Source of the DNA: Cololabis saira
Taxonomy: Eukaryota; Chordata; Actinopteri; Beloniformes; Belonidae
Direction of reading: 5' to 3'
Length of the DNA stretch: 64,000 nt
Assembly: GCF_033807715.1 (NCBI RefSeq)
Contig: NC_084592.1
Location: forward strand, 1,098,501-1,162,500
A model generated the notes under the pieces. That model searched no databases, was not told the origin of the DNA, and was given only the letters and a program-made list of their open reading frames with translations. Of the stretch, positions 51,464-63,540 are shown in pieces. The position numbers and the translations under genes are program-made. Positions within the stretch are counted from its first letter, which is position 1. Every line of letters starts with the position of its first letter.

Positions 51464-51545
51464 TACAGTACAGACCAAAGGTTTGGACACACCTTCTCAT
51501 TCAAACAAATGGGGAAGTGTGTCCAAACCTTTGGTCTGTACTGTA
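51464..51545. mobile_element. Tc1-type fold-back MITE
   Basis: TACAGTACAGACCAAAGG TT and so on pairs with its reverse complement at the right over about 30 bp (one indel) around a 20-bp loop. TA on both edges. CAGTACAG...GGTTTGGACACACCTT is the end sequence of a common fish Tc1/mariner-related family. 82 bp. Confidence 0.8.
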
Positions 51546-53150
51546 TTTCGTACAGAACATATTTGACTTTTGTTCTTGCTTCATTGTCATTCATATTAAA
51601 AATTAAAGACATTAGAGATTAGAGCCGAGAGGTTTATACTGGCCTTGCTAGAATCCAGGTTGACATTTTGTGAATCAGCAATTTAAAGTAATTTCAAGGG
51701 TGGCTCTGCAGCAATTTTCTGGATCAATGGAATGTCACAGCTCAATTGGTTACTAGCCCCTTATCGCAAGAACCAAACACAGGGGACTGCTATCCTAATT
51801 GCCTAGGTTGGATAGCTGGGGGAAGTCATTTTTCCCCATTTTAGCTGGGACTACAAATACAAAGTCAAGACATTTAAAGTCAAAATACTAACTTGTGTGG
51901 TACTATTAAACAGAATTAATAATTCTGTCAATATGTGTGCTTTAATTAGAACCTTTTCATGCAAATTGCAAGGAATTCAAGATTAGGGATTTGTATAGAA
52001 GTCCTGGGGTAAAAAACAACGACAAACAACAAAATCAACCACACACACAATCACACGCAAGGACAGATAAAACAGAAATTACATTGTTTTAGAAAACTGT
52101 AGAGTAGCAGTACGTTGTGAGTAAAATGTGACAAAACATCACTTCTGGGACCAAATGCCCAAACAGTATGTTCTAAACCATAATTCCCCTCAATTAACCT
52201 CAATGCTCACAGCTCCTTCAACCGAACCCCATCAAAATATCTGCAGATCTGCCCTCAGACCTTTACACTGGGATATACCGTTGATATATTGACTCCACGG
52301 TGAAATCAAAAAATGACCCTCCCATTTATCTGACGCTGGGTTCGTACAAACGGATAGTTGCTTTGCGAAGGGTGGCTTGACTATTATAAATAAGGACGTG
52401 ATAACGGCAAGTGATCGGCTGAGCCAACTGCTAAACAATCACATTAGAAATAAATTTAACGTGTCATATAAAGTCCTGGCGTGGTACAAACCAATCCCAG
52501 TTGTTTTTGAACCAGGCTGTAAATGTGATTATTTCTGCTCTACAGTGGGACATTTTAACATCAAAGTCAATGGAGATTGTCTCGCTTTTGCAGCAACCCT
52601 CTGTTGGTCAGTCGAGGAACTGCAGCGAAGCTTAGTCCTGCATGAGCATCAATGCAGAAGTGAGATGGCTGGCGCTTGGTTGCAACAGGTTCATAGATTT
52701 GATCACATCAAAGGGGGCAATTACCTCCAACATTCTGAAACATTTTCTGCATTAAGCCAGCTTTGATTTAGTTGAAGTTGAGTGCAAAATATTGGTGCAT
52801 ACTTGAAATGAAAGTGTTAATGTAAGAGCTGTGTGCATGCATGTTAATGTAAAGTCATTTGTAATATATTTGTACTGTATATAACTGGATGAGAATCGAC
52901 AGTTACCGATTGATAAGAAATATTGATAATGGAACCAGAATCGGTAAATTCTTAACAATTTCCCTCCTTAGTTATAACGGGGTCCAAGCCCTCCATGCAC
53001 CACCCTCCCCTGCCATCGCCAAACCTGTGCAGAATCGTCCACAACCGTTGGGTCTTTGATCGCTCCCACTGCCAGCTATGGCCAGTGGAAACGTCAGGCC
53101 AATATAAAATTTAAAAAAAATAAAAAGATGAAAAATAGGGTTCCAGCACT
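51546..53150. other. No gene recognised; hAT-like end near 52885-52970
   Basis: No coding content. At 52885-52970, GAACCAGAATCGGTAAATTC and ATTTCCCTCC resemble the decayed end of a hAT element. The ORF 52377-52766 has no motif. Confidence 0.35.
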
Positions 53151-53154
53151 GCTG

Positions 53155-53480
53155 AGGGCTGTTTCACAAAAGTAGGATTTAGCAATCCAGGATAAGCGAT
53201 GAATCCAAACCAGCCTCAGGAGGTGCAGCTTTGTCAAGCCAGGTGTAAGTTATCCATGCGCACCCACAGATTTCTTCAAAAGACCATGAGATCGATTACA
53301 GGTTCATGGATTCTACAATGGCTAAATTGCGTGCGCCCTAGTTTTCACCAAATTAGTAACATCTTCTTACAGAGGCTTATGAAGAAATGAAGCACATTCC
53401 AAAGAAATAAAACACTGCCGCTATTATAAAGGGGCAAAAGAGGGCATGGCAAACAACAGCGCATCACCTGAATGCGTAAA
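53155..53480. repeat. DNA transposon end fragment
   Basis: GGGCTGTTTCACAAAAGTAG and GATTTAGCAATCCAGGATAA resemble the terminus of a fish Harbinger-type family. No right end is found and no transposase can be read. Confidence 0.35.
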
Positions 53481-53664
53481 TAGCCTAAAATACACATTTT
53501 CTAACCACTACTTAACAGAAAAGAATGTACAGTCATATGATTCTAGGATTTACCTGACCTTTGCTCATATTACCAACTTTGAAACTTATAAATGAATAGT
53601 GGAAGTCTATAATGTAATGAGTGAATCTGACAGCGGATTAATTCATGTTACACTGCACCCTGGT

Positions 53665-53785
53665 TAACACGGTGGGTCGAGCGGGCACCATTTCCCTCGT
53701 ACAGATGGCCCAGGTTCAAATCCCTGCCCGTCACTTTTTCCTGTGTGTCTCTCCCTGTCTCTCTATACCCTTTTCATGCCAACCT
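53665..53785 (+). mobile_element. tRNA-derived SINE fragment
   Basis: GTGGGTCGAGCGGGCACC, then CCCAGGTTCAAATCCCTG with B box GGTTCAAATCC, followed by TCCTGTGTGTCTCTCCCTGT, a SINE body motif seen in fish. A true tRNA is excluded because no cloverleaf closes around the B box. Confidence 0.5.
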
Positions 53786-54254
53786 ACTTTGAAAAAAGGC
53801 CACTAATGCTAGAAAATCTAAATGACCTCAAACCTTACCTTTTTTTAAACATCTTATCAATATGTATACAGTACGAATTTGACTGGACCAAAGACGATTG
53901 GTCAACAGGTCCAGATCAAACATTTTGCAAACTGGTAAGTATCTGGAAAAAATGTTGACTACAATGTAGAAATTACTTGCGGAATTAGAAGGTGCCTGCT
54001 CACATATTTCATCATCGTACTTATTTTAGCCGTTCAAAAAAGGCACATGTGTCTTGCACAGGAGGTGTGGCAAACCGTTCCCAGAATCCACAGCAGCGGA
54101 AGAGGTCGCCATTGATATAAATAAAGGGAGGTCTGTTTTAGAAGGGATCCAGGGGGGGGCAGCCACTGATTGCATCCCACTCGTAGAATCTACCCCATTC
54201 ATACATGGTTCATCATTCCAATACTGAATATGCAACATAATCACACACTGTGGT
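53786..54254. other. No gene recognised
   Basis: ORFs 53743-53958 and 54026-54271 have no motif; the GGGGGGG run at 54152 is short. Confidence 0.4.
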
Positions 54255-54545
54255 ATGATATGGGGCAGCACGGTGGCTTGGTGGTTAGCACTGTTGCCTC
54301 ACAGCGAGAAGGTTCCCGGTTCGACTCCCGGGCCCAGCAGAGGTCTTTCTGTGTGGAGTTTGCATGTTCTCCCCGTGGTTTGATTAAATTGCCCGTAGGT
54401 GTGAGTGTTTCTGGTGTATATGTGTCCCTGCGATGGAGTGGTGACCTGTCCAGGGTGTAACTCCTGCCTCTCGCCTGTAATGAGCTGGCTCCAGCAGACC
54501 AGCGTGACCCTGTAAAGGATAAAACGGGTGTAGATGGATGGCTAG
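54255..54545 (+). mobile_element. tRNA-derived SINE
   Basis: Head GGGGCAGCACGGTGGCTTGG and TGGTTAGCACTGTTGCC (A-box region TGGTTAGCACTG), B box GGTTCGACTCC in CCCGGTTCGACTCCCGGG. Body: TTTCTGTGTGGAGTTTGCAT, TTCTCCCCGTGG, CCCTGCGATGGAGTGGTGAC and CTGTCCAGGGTGTAACTCC, tail GGGTGTAGATGGATGG. The same body is found at 24370-24420 (minus strand) and 23395-23515. Confidence 0.7.
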
Positions 54546-55820
54546 TATGATATGGACTGACTGACTGGCTAACGTTAATCTAGTGAGTATTATTCAAATG
54601 CATAGACAACTTGCACATTACATATGCAAACAAGACATCAATATTTGATAGTGGATCAACTGAGCCCATGCTTATTGTTACACTGTTACACTCCAGTCAC
54701 ATTCAGCCTAGAGTGCAGAAAGCTTGAACTCAAAATGTTACAATTTACTTAGTATTGTGTTAAAATGCAGCTAAATTACCCACATTCTGACTGACAGCTT
54801 AATTCATCAGTTGTGTGCTGTTAAATTTCCGTTTTAACTTTTGTTTTGATTTGTTTCAGGAAATGTAGTTTTCTTTGACTGTTTGTAGTTCTTGCTTTTT
54901 ATTTATTTTTGTTTTGTTTTTTACCCAAATTGAACCATGGGTTTTGTTTATGTTTCTCAGTTAATTGTGAGCCATGGGCAAAGATATTTGAGATATTTTG
55001 ACCTCTGACGCATTGTTGAGCACCACAATTTAAATATGCATCATTGTTTGTGTTTTTTTTTTATTATTGCTTTTGGGAAACCATGAAACATGGGCATCTA
55101 CTATTAGAGGAGGGATTAGGGCTGAAACACTAAGGCATGAAATAAATACAGTATCTCAGACTTATTTTTGTTGTTTGCTTCAGGGTGCCACCACTGATAA
55201 TATTATCTTTTGCCCCTATTACTGGTGCATCTGGCCTTTCTTTCATCATGACAACTGCACAAAAATATGGTACCAATTGTTGGAAAAGGGGAAAAGGAGC
55301 AAGGGATAGATAAGAAAAGGAAGTGGGGATAGATAAGGGAGTAAAAGACACTGCTGGCAGAAGTGGACTAGAGGTTAATTCTGCTATTTAATCTGTAGCA
55401 GTATGGGGGGAGGGGGGTTATCTCTAGAGACTGCTGCCGTTGCATGCCTCCTCAGCATCCTGCTTCTCTGACTGTCTGACATCGCTCAGTACTCAGAGCT
55501 GCAGTAAGGTGAGGGGTGGGGGTTGGTAAGGACAAGGTAGCTCTGTGGATTGAAGTTTGAACCATCCCTACCCCTAAGCATCATCACAACAGATAAAAAA
55601 CCTCTGGGCATCTAGAATACCAATCAAAAAGGAACAAGCAGGAACTTTCAAACGTTATTCTTTTACTATTATCGTTAACTATCATCATTTAAGGTACTTT
55701 GTTTTTCATTCATAGCTCCACAGTAGGTATGTAATTATAAAGAAGATGTACATACTGATGACAGAGGTCAAAGGAGAATGGCCAGACTGGTTTGAGCTGA
55801 TAGAGAGGCAACAGTTATTC
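54546..55820. other. No gene recognised
   Basis: No motif-bearing ORF; the ORF 55067-55309 is chance. A GGGGGGAGGGGGG run lies at 55406-55418. Confidence 0.4.
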
Positions 55821-55821
55821 A

Positions 55822-57045
55822 AATTAAAGCTGCAAGCAGCGATGAACGGGCCAACGCACCCTTGTGCACGTTCAGCCGTGCTGCAGTGGAAGCTTGTATG
55901 ACTTGCATGTAGATTATTTAGGCCTGGACATTTAGCGGATGACACCACCCACGAGTCTTTATGTCAAACCGTTCAAAAGTTATTGCAGAAAATCGGAACT
56001 ATCACATATTGACCAATCAGAACAAGGGGCGGGGCTAATTCATGCCAATGAAGGTCAAGTACTCAATACCGACTCCGATGACACCACCCACATGTCTTTA
56101 TCACAACCCGTTCAAAAGTTATGGCAGAGAATAGAGACTATCAAATATTGACCAATCAGAAGAAGGGGCTAGGATAATTTTCACCAATTATGTTCAAGGA
56201 CTCTATGTGAAACCATTCAAAAGTTATGGCAGAAAGTAGGAACTATCAAATACGGACCAATAAGATGAAGGGGGGGCACGCTTTTTGGCATCTATCGTTG
56301 CCACGGTAACGTTTTTGACTGAGAAAAGTAATGCGCGTCGTTGCAAGATCGAGACGCACATTTTGATGTACAACACACCTGGGTGCACATTACAGTTCGG
56401 GCCGTATTACATGCCGAAGGAATGGCATAAATTTAGCCAAAATTACACGATTAATTCAAAATGGCTGACTTCCTGTTCGGTTTCGGCCATGGCGCCAAGA
56501 GGCTTTTCTTTAAGTTGTGACATGATATAGGTGTGTACCGATTTCCGTGCATGTGCGTCAAACCGTATCGTGGGGCTTGAGGCACGAAGTTTTCTAGGGG
56601 GCGCTGTGGAGCCATTAGGCCACGCCCATTAATGCAAACCATTAAATATCAAATTTTTCGCCGGGCCTGGCTTGCACGCAAAATTTGTTGACTTTTGGGG
56701 AACTATCAAATATGGACCAATCAGATGAAGGGGGGCGCGCTTTTTGGCGTCTATCGTCGCCACGGTGACGCTTTTGACTGAGAAAAGTAATGCGCGATAT
56801 CGCAGGATCGAGACGCACATTTTGATGTATAACACACCTGGGTGCACGTTACGGTTCGGGCCGTATTAACTGCTGAAGGAATGGCATAAATTGCGCCAAA
56901 ATTACACGATTAATTCGAAATGTTTAAAATGGCTGACTTCCTGTTCGATTTTGGCAATGGCACCAACATACTTTCCTTTAAGTTGCGACATCATACAGGT
57001 GGGTATCAATTTTTGTGCATGTACGTCAAACCGTTAAAGTTTTAT
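55822..57045. repeat. Dispersed fish repeat with internal duplications
   Basis: Starts AAATTAAAGCTGCAAGCAGC GATGAACGGGCC, a common fish repeat start. Two units of about 130 bp (55942-56068, 56078-56205) share GACACCACCCAC, GTTCAAAAGTTAT and TGACCAATCAGAA. Two larger blocks of about 350 bp (56226-56575 and 56697-57045) share GGAACTATCAAATA, CGCTTTTTGGC, GACTGAGAAAAGTAATGCGC and CACCTGGGTGCAC. No transposase. Classification uncertain; the small ORFs 56285-56530 and 56629-56847 are in the repeat. Confidence 0.6.
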
Positions 57046-57780
57046 TCTATTATATTTATTCTATAGAGATAGATTGACATCTCTGTTATGCTTTCTTCTC
57101 ACTTTGTTTATCGCTAACATCTGTCCAACAATTTATTGCTAAATATTATGTTGCTTTTAGCAGTGATGGCTGAATGAGTGGCATGTCAAAAACAAGAAAT
57201 AGATGTGAGCCTTCATCACACCAGGCATCCAGCTAAACACTCAACAACCCAAGGGCATTCTTTGAATTGCTAATTTTCTTGTGATGAGGGTGTGACAGGA
57301 GGATATTTTCAATGTGAAACCCACTTTGATTTAAAAAATAATTGACTCAGGTTTTTTTTCTTCCTTTTTTTTTAAACCCACTTCTCCCAGATAGTATGGA
57401 CAGTGTTTTGTTATCAGCAACACTGATCAGTCTCTCAGCTACTGGTACTGAGGTTTTTAGAGGGAACATGATCAGTTTTCCTGGGAAAAGCACCATATTG
57501 GGATTTTTGTTGATATATAGGTCCAAAGTGCACCAGAAAGCAGGTATATGTGTAATGGTGAAGAATGGGAGTAACACCAAATGTAAAGCAGATCTAAAAG
57601 ACCAAGCAGGAAAAGGTGGGATGTCTGGTCCACTTTGTATGAGATAGAGACCCATCTTTTGCATGCTTTCCACAAGGTTGAGTTTAAAGCTGAATATAAC
57701 TCTGTCAAAACAAGAGATATGCCCTGAATCCTGTGTCTTCTAGTTCCTTACATGTTGAATAACAAGTTGAAATTGTTTCA
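57046..57780. other. No gene recognised
   Basis: The overlapping ORFs at 57342-57708 on both strands show no motif and no splice context. Confidence 0.4.
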
Positions 57781-58120
57781 AGACTACAATGGCAGCCTCA
57801 AACACTCACATGATACTTGACCCTGCAGAGCTGGAGAAAACTGCTGAGTTTACCTGTGACTACCACTGAGCTCGGCGCCACTATGCCTCAACCTTAAGGT
57901 GTGATGTGAGTTGCAATTTTCCGCTCACTGATGTTGAAGAAGGGCTGGTAAATGGTCAACCTCAACTGAGTACATATATCTACTGATGCCTAATCTGAAC
58001 ACATCTTCAGTGATGTTCCTGGAATCATTGGACGTATCGAGTCTTCCAACATCATACGCCCTGCTCCAGGTGACCCTGCTCACCTGCTGATCAGACCCCA
58101 GCTTTTGTCCAGGTGGCTAG

Positions 58121-58855
58121 CTAGCTACCATGACTCCATGGCTCCCCTCTTTTGAGCCAGAGCCATCTTGAAGCTCTCCCTGCCGCATCGGTGGTACTGT
58201 GGATGATTTTCCTCATGCTCTCACCCTTGATGCCTAAACTCCTGAAAGCTCTGGCCAAGGAATGGGCTGCAAATCCTCTGCATCTAACCTCCACAAAGAA
58301 ACACCTTGCTCTCCAGCCAGCCTGCTGGAAGTCACTGACCGATCCTGCATATTTGGTGAGCTTCCTCTCGAAGGCTTCCTCCAAGCGATCTTCCCACAGG
58401 AGTGTCAGCTCCAGCAGCACTGCTTGCTTGGCAGACTTAGCCACAAGGACAATGTCTGGTCACAGGGTGGTGACCACAATATGGCTGGGGAACTTCAGCT
58501 GAGGTTCAAGGTCCACCAACAACTGACAGTCTCTTGCAGATGTCAGGATGCCTGCAGATGATGTTCTTATGGCGGGAGTTGGCTTGTCCCCAGCTCTGAA
58601 AAAGGCAACGGTTTTCTTGGAGGGTCAGAACTGCTTCAGCAATGGTCTTGAGGACTTGGTCATGCCTCCACCTGTACCGACCATCTCCAAATGCCCTTGT
58701 ACAGCAACTGAGGATGTGTTCCAGGGTTCATTGCTTGGAACACAGTGGGCATGCTGGTGTCTCTGCTGTCCCCCATATGTGCAGATTTGACGGGCTTGGA
58801 AGCATGTCATACACTGCCTGGATGAGGAATTTGATGCGGTGAAAGCTCTTTCCAA
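58121..58855 (-). pseudogene. Restriction-like endonuclease domain of an R2/NeSL/R4-type LINE
   Basis: Minus strand: HRIKFLIQAVYDMLPSPSNL, CPLCSKQ, stop, TLEHILSCCTRAFGDGRY (zinc knuckle C-x2-C...H-x4-C with the G of KQGTLEH turned to TGA), WRHDQVLKTIAE; after a frame change LLVDLEPQLKFPSHIVVTTL, stop, PDIVLVAKSAKQAVLLELT, WEDRLEEAFERKLTKYAG and WLWLKRGEPW. The catalytic core of this PD-(D/E)xK-type domain is RPDIVLV...LLELT...ERK..KY. The Arg of RPD is a TGA (CGA to TGA). Non-functional. Confidence 0.7.
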
Positions 58856-59036
58856 AGCTCATCCCAGGTCACTTTCCTTTCAACTGCATATTCTCCCGCC
58901 GTGTCCGAGCTCCTTGTTGCTTCATTCCCAATGCCTTGCAGGTTCTCTTCTCTTCCACCACTGCTTTCACCTCCTCCTGAACAAGTCGTGGCCCCTTCCT
59001 TCCCCCTGGTGTTCATTTGGGGAGTTGGAAAGAATC

Positions 59037-59623
59037 CTAGCCCTGCTCGACCTCTTGTCCTGCCACCTTGAACTGGGATTTCAGCGCCTTCATCTCCTGC
59101 CTGATGTTGTGGATCCTTACAACTCTTTGATTCTTTAAGTAAGATGCTCCAGAGCTTTTCTTCTCCTCCCCGCCAAAACATTCAGCTGCGATGCTGACAG
59201 TGATTGTAGTCATAGGTCGTAGATTCCTGTCAGCCTCACGTTTCGCCATTGCCTCCAGAATATGGTCGACATCATCATCGAACTGCTTCCAAAGTGAAGT
59301 CATGCTAGCTGCAGGCCATTTAATCCGCCTTCTGTCAGACTTGATACTCGAGGGATTAGTTAGCAACACTTGGAGGTTCTGGGAATTGTGGGGTGACTCC
59401 AGGTAACACCTGTTCGTTGTGTTGCTTCTGTTCCCAATGAACACTTCATTCTCGCTCGGTGGATCCTTAACCCATGGAAGTTCTTGCAGCTTTTACCGCA
59501 TGTACACTGCTTGCTAATAGTCGTTTCACCGTTCCATGGCTCTGTTACCATTGTGTCCGTGCAACTGGGGTGCTCAGCCCCCAACCCCTCCCTCCTTGGA
59601 CACCTTTGGGGGTATTTTTTCAT
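59037..59623 (-). pseudogene. N-terminal zinc finger and linker of the same LINE
   Basis: 59623-59360 reads CTCGKSCKNFHGLRIHRARMK with the next residue C: a C-x3-C...H-x4(5)-C finger as found at the N-terminus of R2/NeSL-like proteins. After a frameshift, 59444-59037 reads DRRRIKWPAASMTSLWKQFD, DDVDHILEAMAKREADRNL and RQEMKALKSQFKVAGQEVEQ, the linker preceding the RT. The RT itself is missing; the next recognisable block is the C-terminal region from 58855 down. Confidence 0.65.
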
Positions 59624-59769
59624 TAAGTTTCAATTTGTTTCTCAACTTTGGAAAGAAAACCTTGACTAAGTCCTGCCGCTGGAGAGCAAACAGGTATGTT
59701 TTCTTTCTCCTGTAGCTGTTCTTTCTATTTTCATTAATACAATGTTTACACATAGTTCAGTGGCACTGT

Positions 59770-62512
59770 CACTCACTCACTCACTCATCTTCTCCCGCTT
59801 TATCCGTTACCGGGTCGCGGGGGCAGCAGCCTCAGCAGGGATGCCCAGACTTCCCTCACCCCAGACACTTCCTCCAGCTCTTCCGGGGGGGGTCCGAGGC
59901 GTTCCCAGGCCAGCCGAGAGACATAGTCTCTCCAGCGTGTCCTGGGTCTTCCCCGGGGTCTCCTCCCGGTGGGACATGCCTGGAACACCTCCCTAGGGAG
60001 GCGTCCAGGAGGCATCCGGTACAGATGCCCAAGCCACCTCAGCTGACTCCTCTCAATGTGAAGGAGCAGCGGCTCGACTCCGAGCTCCTCCCGGGTGACC
60101 GAACTCCTCACCCTATCTCTAAGGGAGAGTCCAGCCACCCTGCGGAGGAAACTCATCTCGGCCGCTTGTATCCGCGATCTTGTCCTTTCGGTCACTACCC
60201 AAAGTTCATGACCATAGGTGAAGGTAGGGGCGTAGATTGACCGGTAAATCGAGAGCTTCGCCTTTCAACTCAGCTCCCTCTTCACCACGACGGTCCAGTA
60301 CATCGACCGCATTACTGCGGACGCTGCACCGATCCGTCTGTCAATCTCACGCTCCATTGTTCCCTCACTCGTGAACAAGATCCCGAGATACTTGAACTCC
60401 TCCACCTGAGGCAGGACTTCTCCACCCACCCGGAGAAGGCATGCCACCCTTTTCCGGTCGAGAACCATGGCCTCGGTCTTGGAGGTGCTGATTCTCATCC
60501 CTGCCGCGTCGCACTCGGCCGCAAACCGCCCCAGCACATGCTGGAGGTCCCGGTCTGATGAAGCCAACAGGACAACATCATCTGCAAAAAGCAGAGATGA
60601 AATCCTGAGGTTCCCAAACCGGATCCCCTCCGGCCCCTGGCTGCGCCTAGAAATCCTGTCCATAAAAATTATGAACAGGACCGGTGACAAAGGGCAGCCC
60701 TGCCGGAGTCCAACATGCACCGGGAACAAGTCTGACTTACTGCCGGCAATGCGAACCAGACTCCTGCTTCGATCATACAGAGACCGGACAGCCCTTAGTA
60801 GAGGGCCCCGGACTCCATACTCACTCAGCACCCCCCACAGAATGGCACGAGGGACGCGGTCAAATGCCTTCTCCAGATCCACAAAACACATGTAGACTGG
60901 TTGGGCAAATTCCCATGAACCCTCGAGCACCCTGCGGAGGGTGTAGAGCTGGTCCAGTGTTCCACGACAGGGACGAAAACCGCATTGTTCCTCCTGAATC
61001 CGAGGTTCGACTATCGGCCGTAATCTCCTCTCCAGTACCCTGACGTAGACTTTCCCCGGGAGGCTGAGAAGTGTGATCCCCCTGTAGTTGGAACACACTC
61101 TCCGGTCCCCCTTTTTAAACAGAGGGACCACCACCCCGGTTTGCCACCCCAGCGGTACTGTCCCCTTCCTCCATGCAATGTCGCAGAAGCGTGTCAACCA
61201 AGACAGCCCTACGACATCCAGAGACTTGAGGCACTCAGGGCGAATCTCATCCACCCCCGGTGCCCTGCCACCGAGGAGCTTACGAACCACCTCGGTGACC
61301 TCGGCTTGGGTGATGGATGAGCACGCCTCCGAGCCCCAACCCTCTGCTTCCTCAGTGGAAGGCATGTCAGTCGGGTTAAGGAGATCCTCGAAGTATTCCT
61401 TCCACCGTCCGACAATGTCCCCAGTCGAGGTCAACAGCTCCCCACCAGCACCATAAACGGTGCCGGCAGAGTACTGCTTCCCCCTTCTGAGGCGCCGAAC
61501 GGTCCTCCAGAATTTCTTCGAGGCCGACCGAAAGTCCTCCTCCATGGCCTCCCCGAACTCCTCCCAGACCCGAGTTTTTGCCTCCAAGACTGCCCGAGCC
61601 GCGGCCCGCTTGGCCTGCCGGTACCTATCTACTGCGTCAGGAGTCCCACCGGCCAACATAGCCCGGTAGGACTCCTTCTTCAGTCTGACGGCATCCTGTA
61701 CTTCCGGTGTCCACCACCGGGTTCTAGGATTGCTGCCACGACAGGCACCGGAGACCTTGCGTCCACAGCTTCGAGCCGCCGCGTTGACAATGGAGGCAGA
61801 GAACATGGTCCACTCGGACTCGATGTCCCCCGCCTCCCCCGGGATCCAAGAGAAGCTCCCTCGGAGGTGGGAGTTGAAGATGTCCCTGACAGAGGGCTCG
61901 GCCAGACAACAGACCCTCACAATCCGTTTGGGTCTGCCCGGTCTGTCCAACTTCCTCCTCCGCCAGCGCATCCAACTCACCACCAGGTGGTGATCAGTTG
62001 ACAGCTCAGCCCCTCTCTTCACCCGAGTGTCCAAGACATGCGGCCGAAGGTCAGATGAAACGACAACAAAGTCGATCATTGACCTCCGGCCTAGGGTGTC
62101 CTGGTGCCACGTGCACTGATGGACACCCTTATGCTTGAACATGGTGTTCGTGATGGACAAACTGTGACTCGCACAGAAGTCCAACAACAAAACACTGCTC
62201 GGGTTCAGATCGGGGAGGCCGTTCCTCCCAATCACGCCTCTCCAGGTATCACTGTCATTACCCACGTGAGCGTTGAAGTCCCCCAGTAGAACAATGGAGT
62301 CCCCAGTTGGAGCACTATCAAGTACTCCTCCCAGGGACTCCAAGAAGGCCGGGTACTCCCCACTGCTGTTCGGCCCGTAGGCACAAACAACAGTGAGAGA
62401 CCTTTTCCCGACCCGAAGGCGCAGGGAAGTGACCCTCTCGTTCACCGGGGTAAACTCCAACACATGGCGACTGAGCTGAGGGGCTATAACCAAGCCCACA
62501 CCAGACTAAGTC
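59770..62512 (-). mobile_element. RTE/Rex3-like LINE, copy C (best copy)
   Basis: Minus strand, bounded by the 13-bp target duplication TCAGTGGCACTGT at 59757-59769 and 62513-62525. The 3' tail is GAGTGAGTGAGTGAGTGA, a variant of the (GATG)n tail. 5' truncated in the endonuclease domain: homology to copy B stops at about 62504, and 8 bases (ACTAAGTC on the plus strand) of unknown origin lie before the duplication. One ORF spans almost the whole insertion with a single stop. Confidence 0.85.
59800..62499 (-). pseudogene. RTE-type endonuclease/reverse transcriptase, one premature stop
   Basis: Residues 1-744 (62499-60268) run from [20 protein letters not shown] to KRELS, then TGA (60265-60267), after which the same frame continues KAKLSIYRS to RPGNG and TAA at 59800-59802: 900 codons. 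APE endonuclease: [12 protein letters not shown] (GDFN 73-76), STDHHLV (167-173). [20 protein letters not shown] (457-474), [14 protein letters not shown] (538-551, catalytic Asp541), [13 protein letters not shown] (597-609), [12 protein letters not shown] (636-647, catalytic FADD). C-terminal: RRPRGRPRTRWRDYV. The stop replaces the CGA (Arg) of copy A, a CpG-to-TpG change. The first part of the endonuclease is missing because of 5' truncation. RTE clade is inferred from domain order, tail and the C-terminal motif. Confidence 0.85.
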
Positions 62513-62525
62513 TCAGTGGCACTGT

Positions 62526-63310
62526 GTGTTTGATAAAATTACCAACAATGGGACTCCTTCCCTATAAGTGTTTGCACACACAATGTTCAGATAGGAACTG
62601 CAATGTTGAATGTAATTAAATGTTATGTCACATAAGTAGATGAGAGTACAATTGGACCAGGTTATGTTGTTTGCAGTCTGTGACTGCTGAAATTGAAACC
62701 ACAAACATAAGGGAAAGGAGCAGATTATTTTTTTGTGTGTAGATATTTTTTACAGTTTACAGCTATTTTTACAGTTCTGTAGATAATGTTTATAAAACAG
62801 ACCTTAGCTTGCATCTCACTTAAGTGTTGTTAACTGAAAGTCTAAGGGGATCCTGGATGCACCTAAAGGCCAATTTATGCTCCCATATGTACGTAAATAA
62901 GCAAGTCCTCTTTAAGCATTGTCATATGTTGCCACCCCCATACTTCCACATGTCTTCTATGCTGCCTTGGTTGTTAAGTCAATTCATCCATTAGTGGGCA
63001 TTGCTGATTTCAGAGTTCACTTCAGCATTTTTATGTCAGTTTCAGAAATGCACCAACATAAAATTATTTGTAACAGCCCAAAAGCACTAAAAAAAGAAGA
63101 AAAAAGAAGAAGCAGTTTCAGCAAACATGGCAATGGAGGAGGAGATCATGATAATGCAAGCCCTGAGACAGAGACATAAAAAGAGGCAGCACAGTAGACG
63201 GCGACCGTCTGTTCAGCCATTAAATACATTGCTTCATGTGGACATAGAACTCTTAATTCTCGAGCTAATGGATAATTAAGACTAATTTATCTTTTGTACC
63301 TTTGGCAATA
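62526..63310. other. No gene recognised
   Basis: Short ORFs without motifs (62513-62704, 62919-63179). An AAGAAGAAAAAAGAAGAAG tract near 63093-63112. Confidence 0.4.
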
Positions 63311-63540
63311 TATGTGTGGTTCTCCTCTCTCTGTTCTTTATTCTCTCTTTCCTATCTCTCTTTTCCTGTTCTACCTGGTCGGCCTTTGGCAGGAGGGCCC
63401 CTCCTTATGACCCAAGTCCCGTTCAAGGTTTCTTTTTTTTTAAAGATTTTTTGTGGCTTCAAGTTGTACACAGGAAGGGGGGAGACAGAGAATGGGAACA
63501 ACATGCATCTCACACATAAATCTCTAGGTAGTGTAAACTC
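63311..63540 (+). mobile_element. L2 LINE 3' UTR fragment
   Basis: CTACCTGGTCGGCCTTTGGC, AGGAGGGCCCCTCCTTATGA and CAAGTCCCGTTCAAGG TTTC match the L2 3' UTR block of 13700-13800. Followed by CTCACACATAAATCTC and the start of a second 3' UTR-like block (GTGTAAACTCTAGTGTGTTA). Confidence 0.55.

Larger units (their letters stand above)
57781..59640 (-). mobile_element. LINE with restriction-like endonuclease, internally deleted
   Basis: Minus-strand element keeping an N-terminal zinc finger, a linker, and the C-terminal zinc knuckle plus restriction-like endonuclease, but no RT. The layout is that of R2/NeSL/R4-type LINEs. The 3' end (58120-57960) still resembles that family's end (GGGTCTGATCAGC, GATGTTGGAAGACTCG). 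Right of it lies RTE copy C. Confidence 0.65.

Noticed and set aside
54270..54340. Possible tRNA gene
   Set aside because: A and B boxes are present, but the acceptor stem does not close and the sequence continues into a SINE body.
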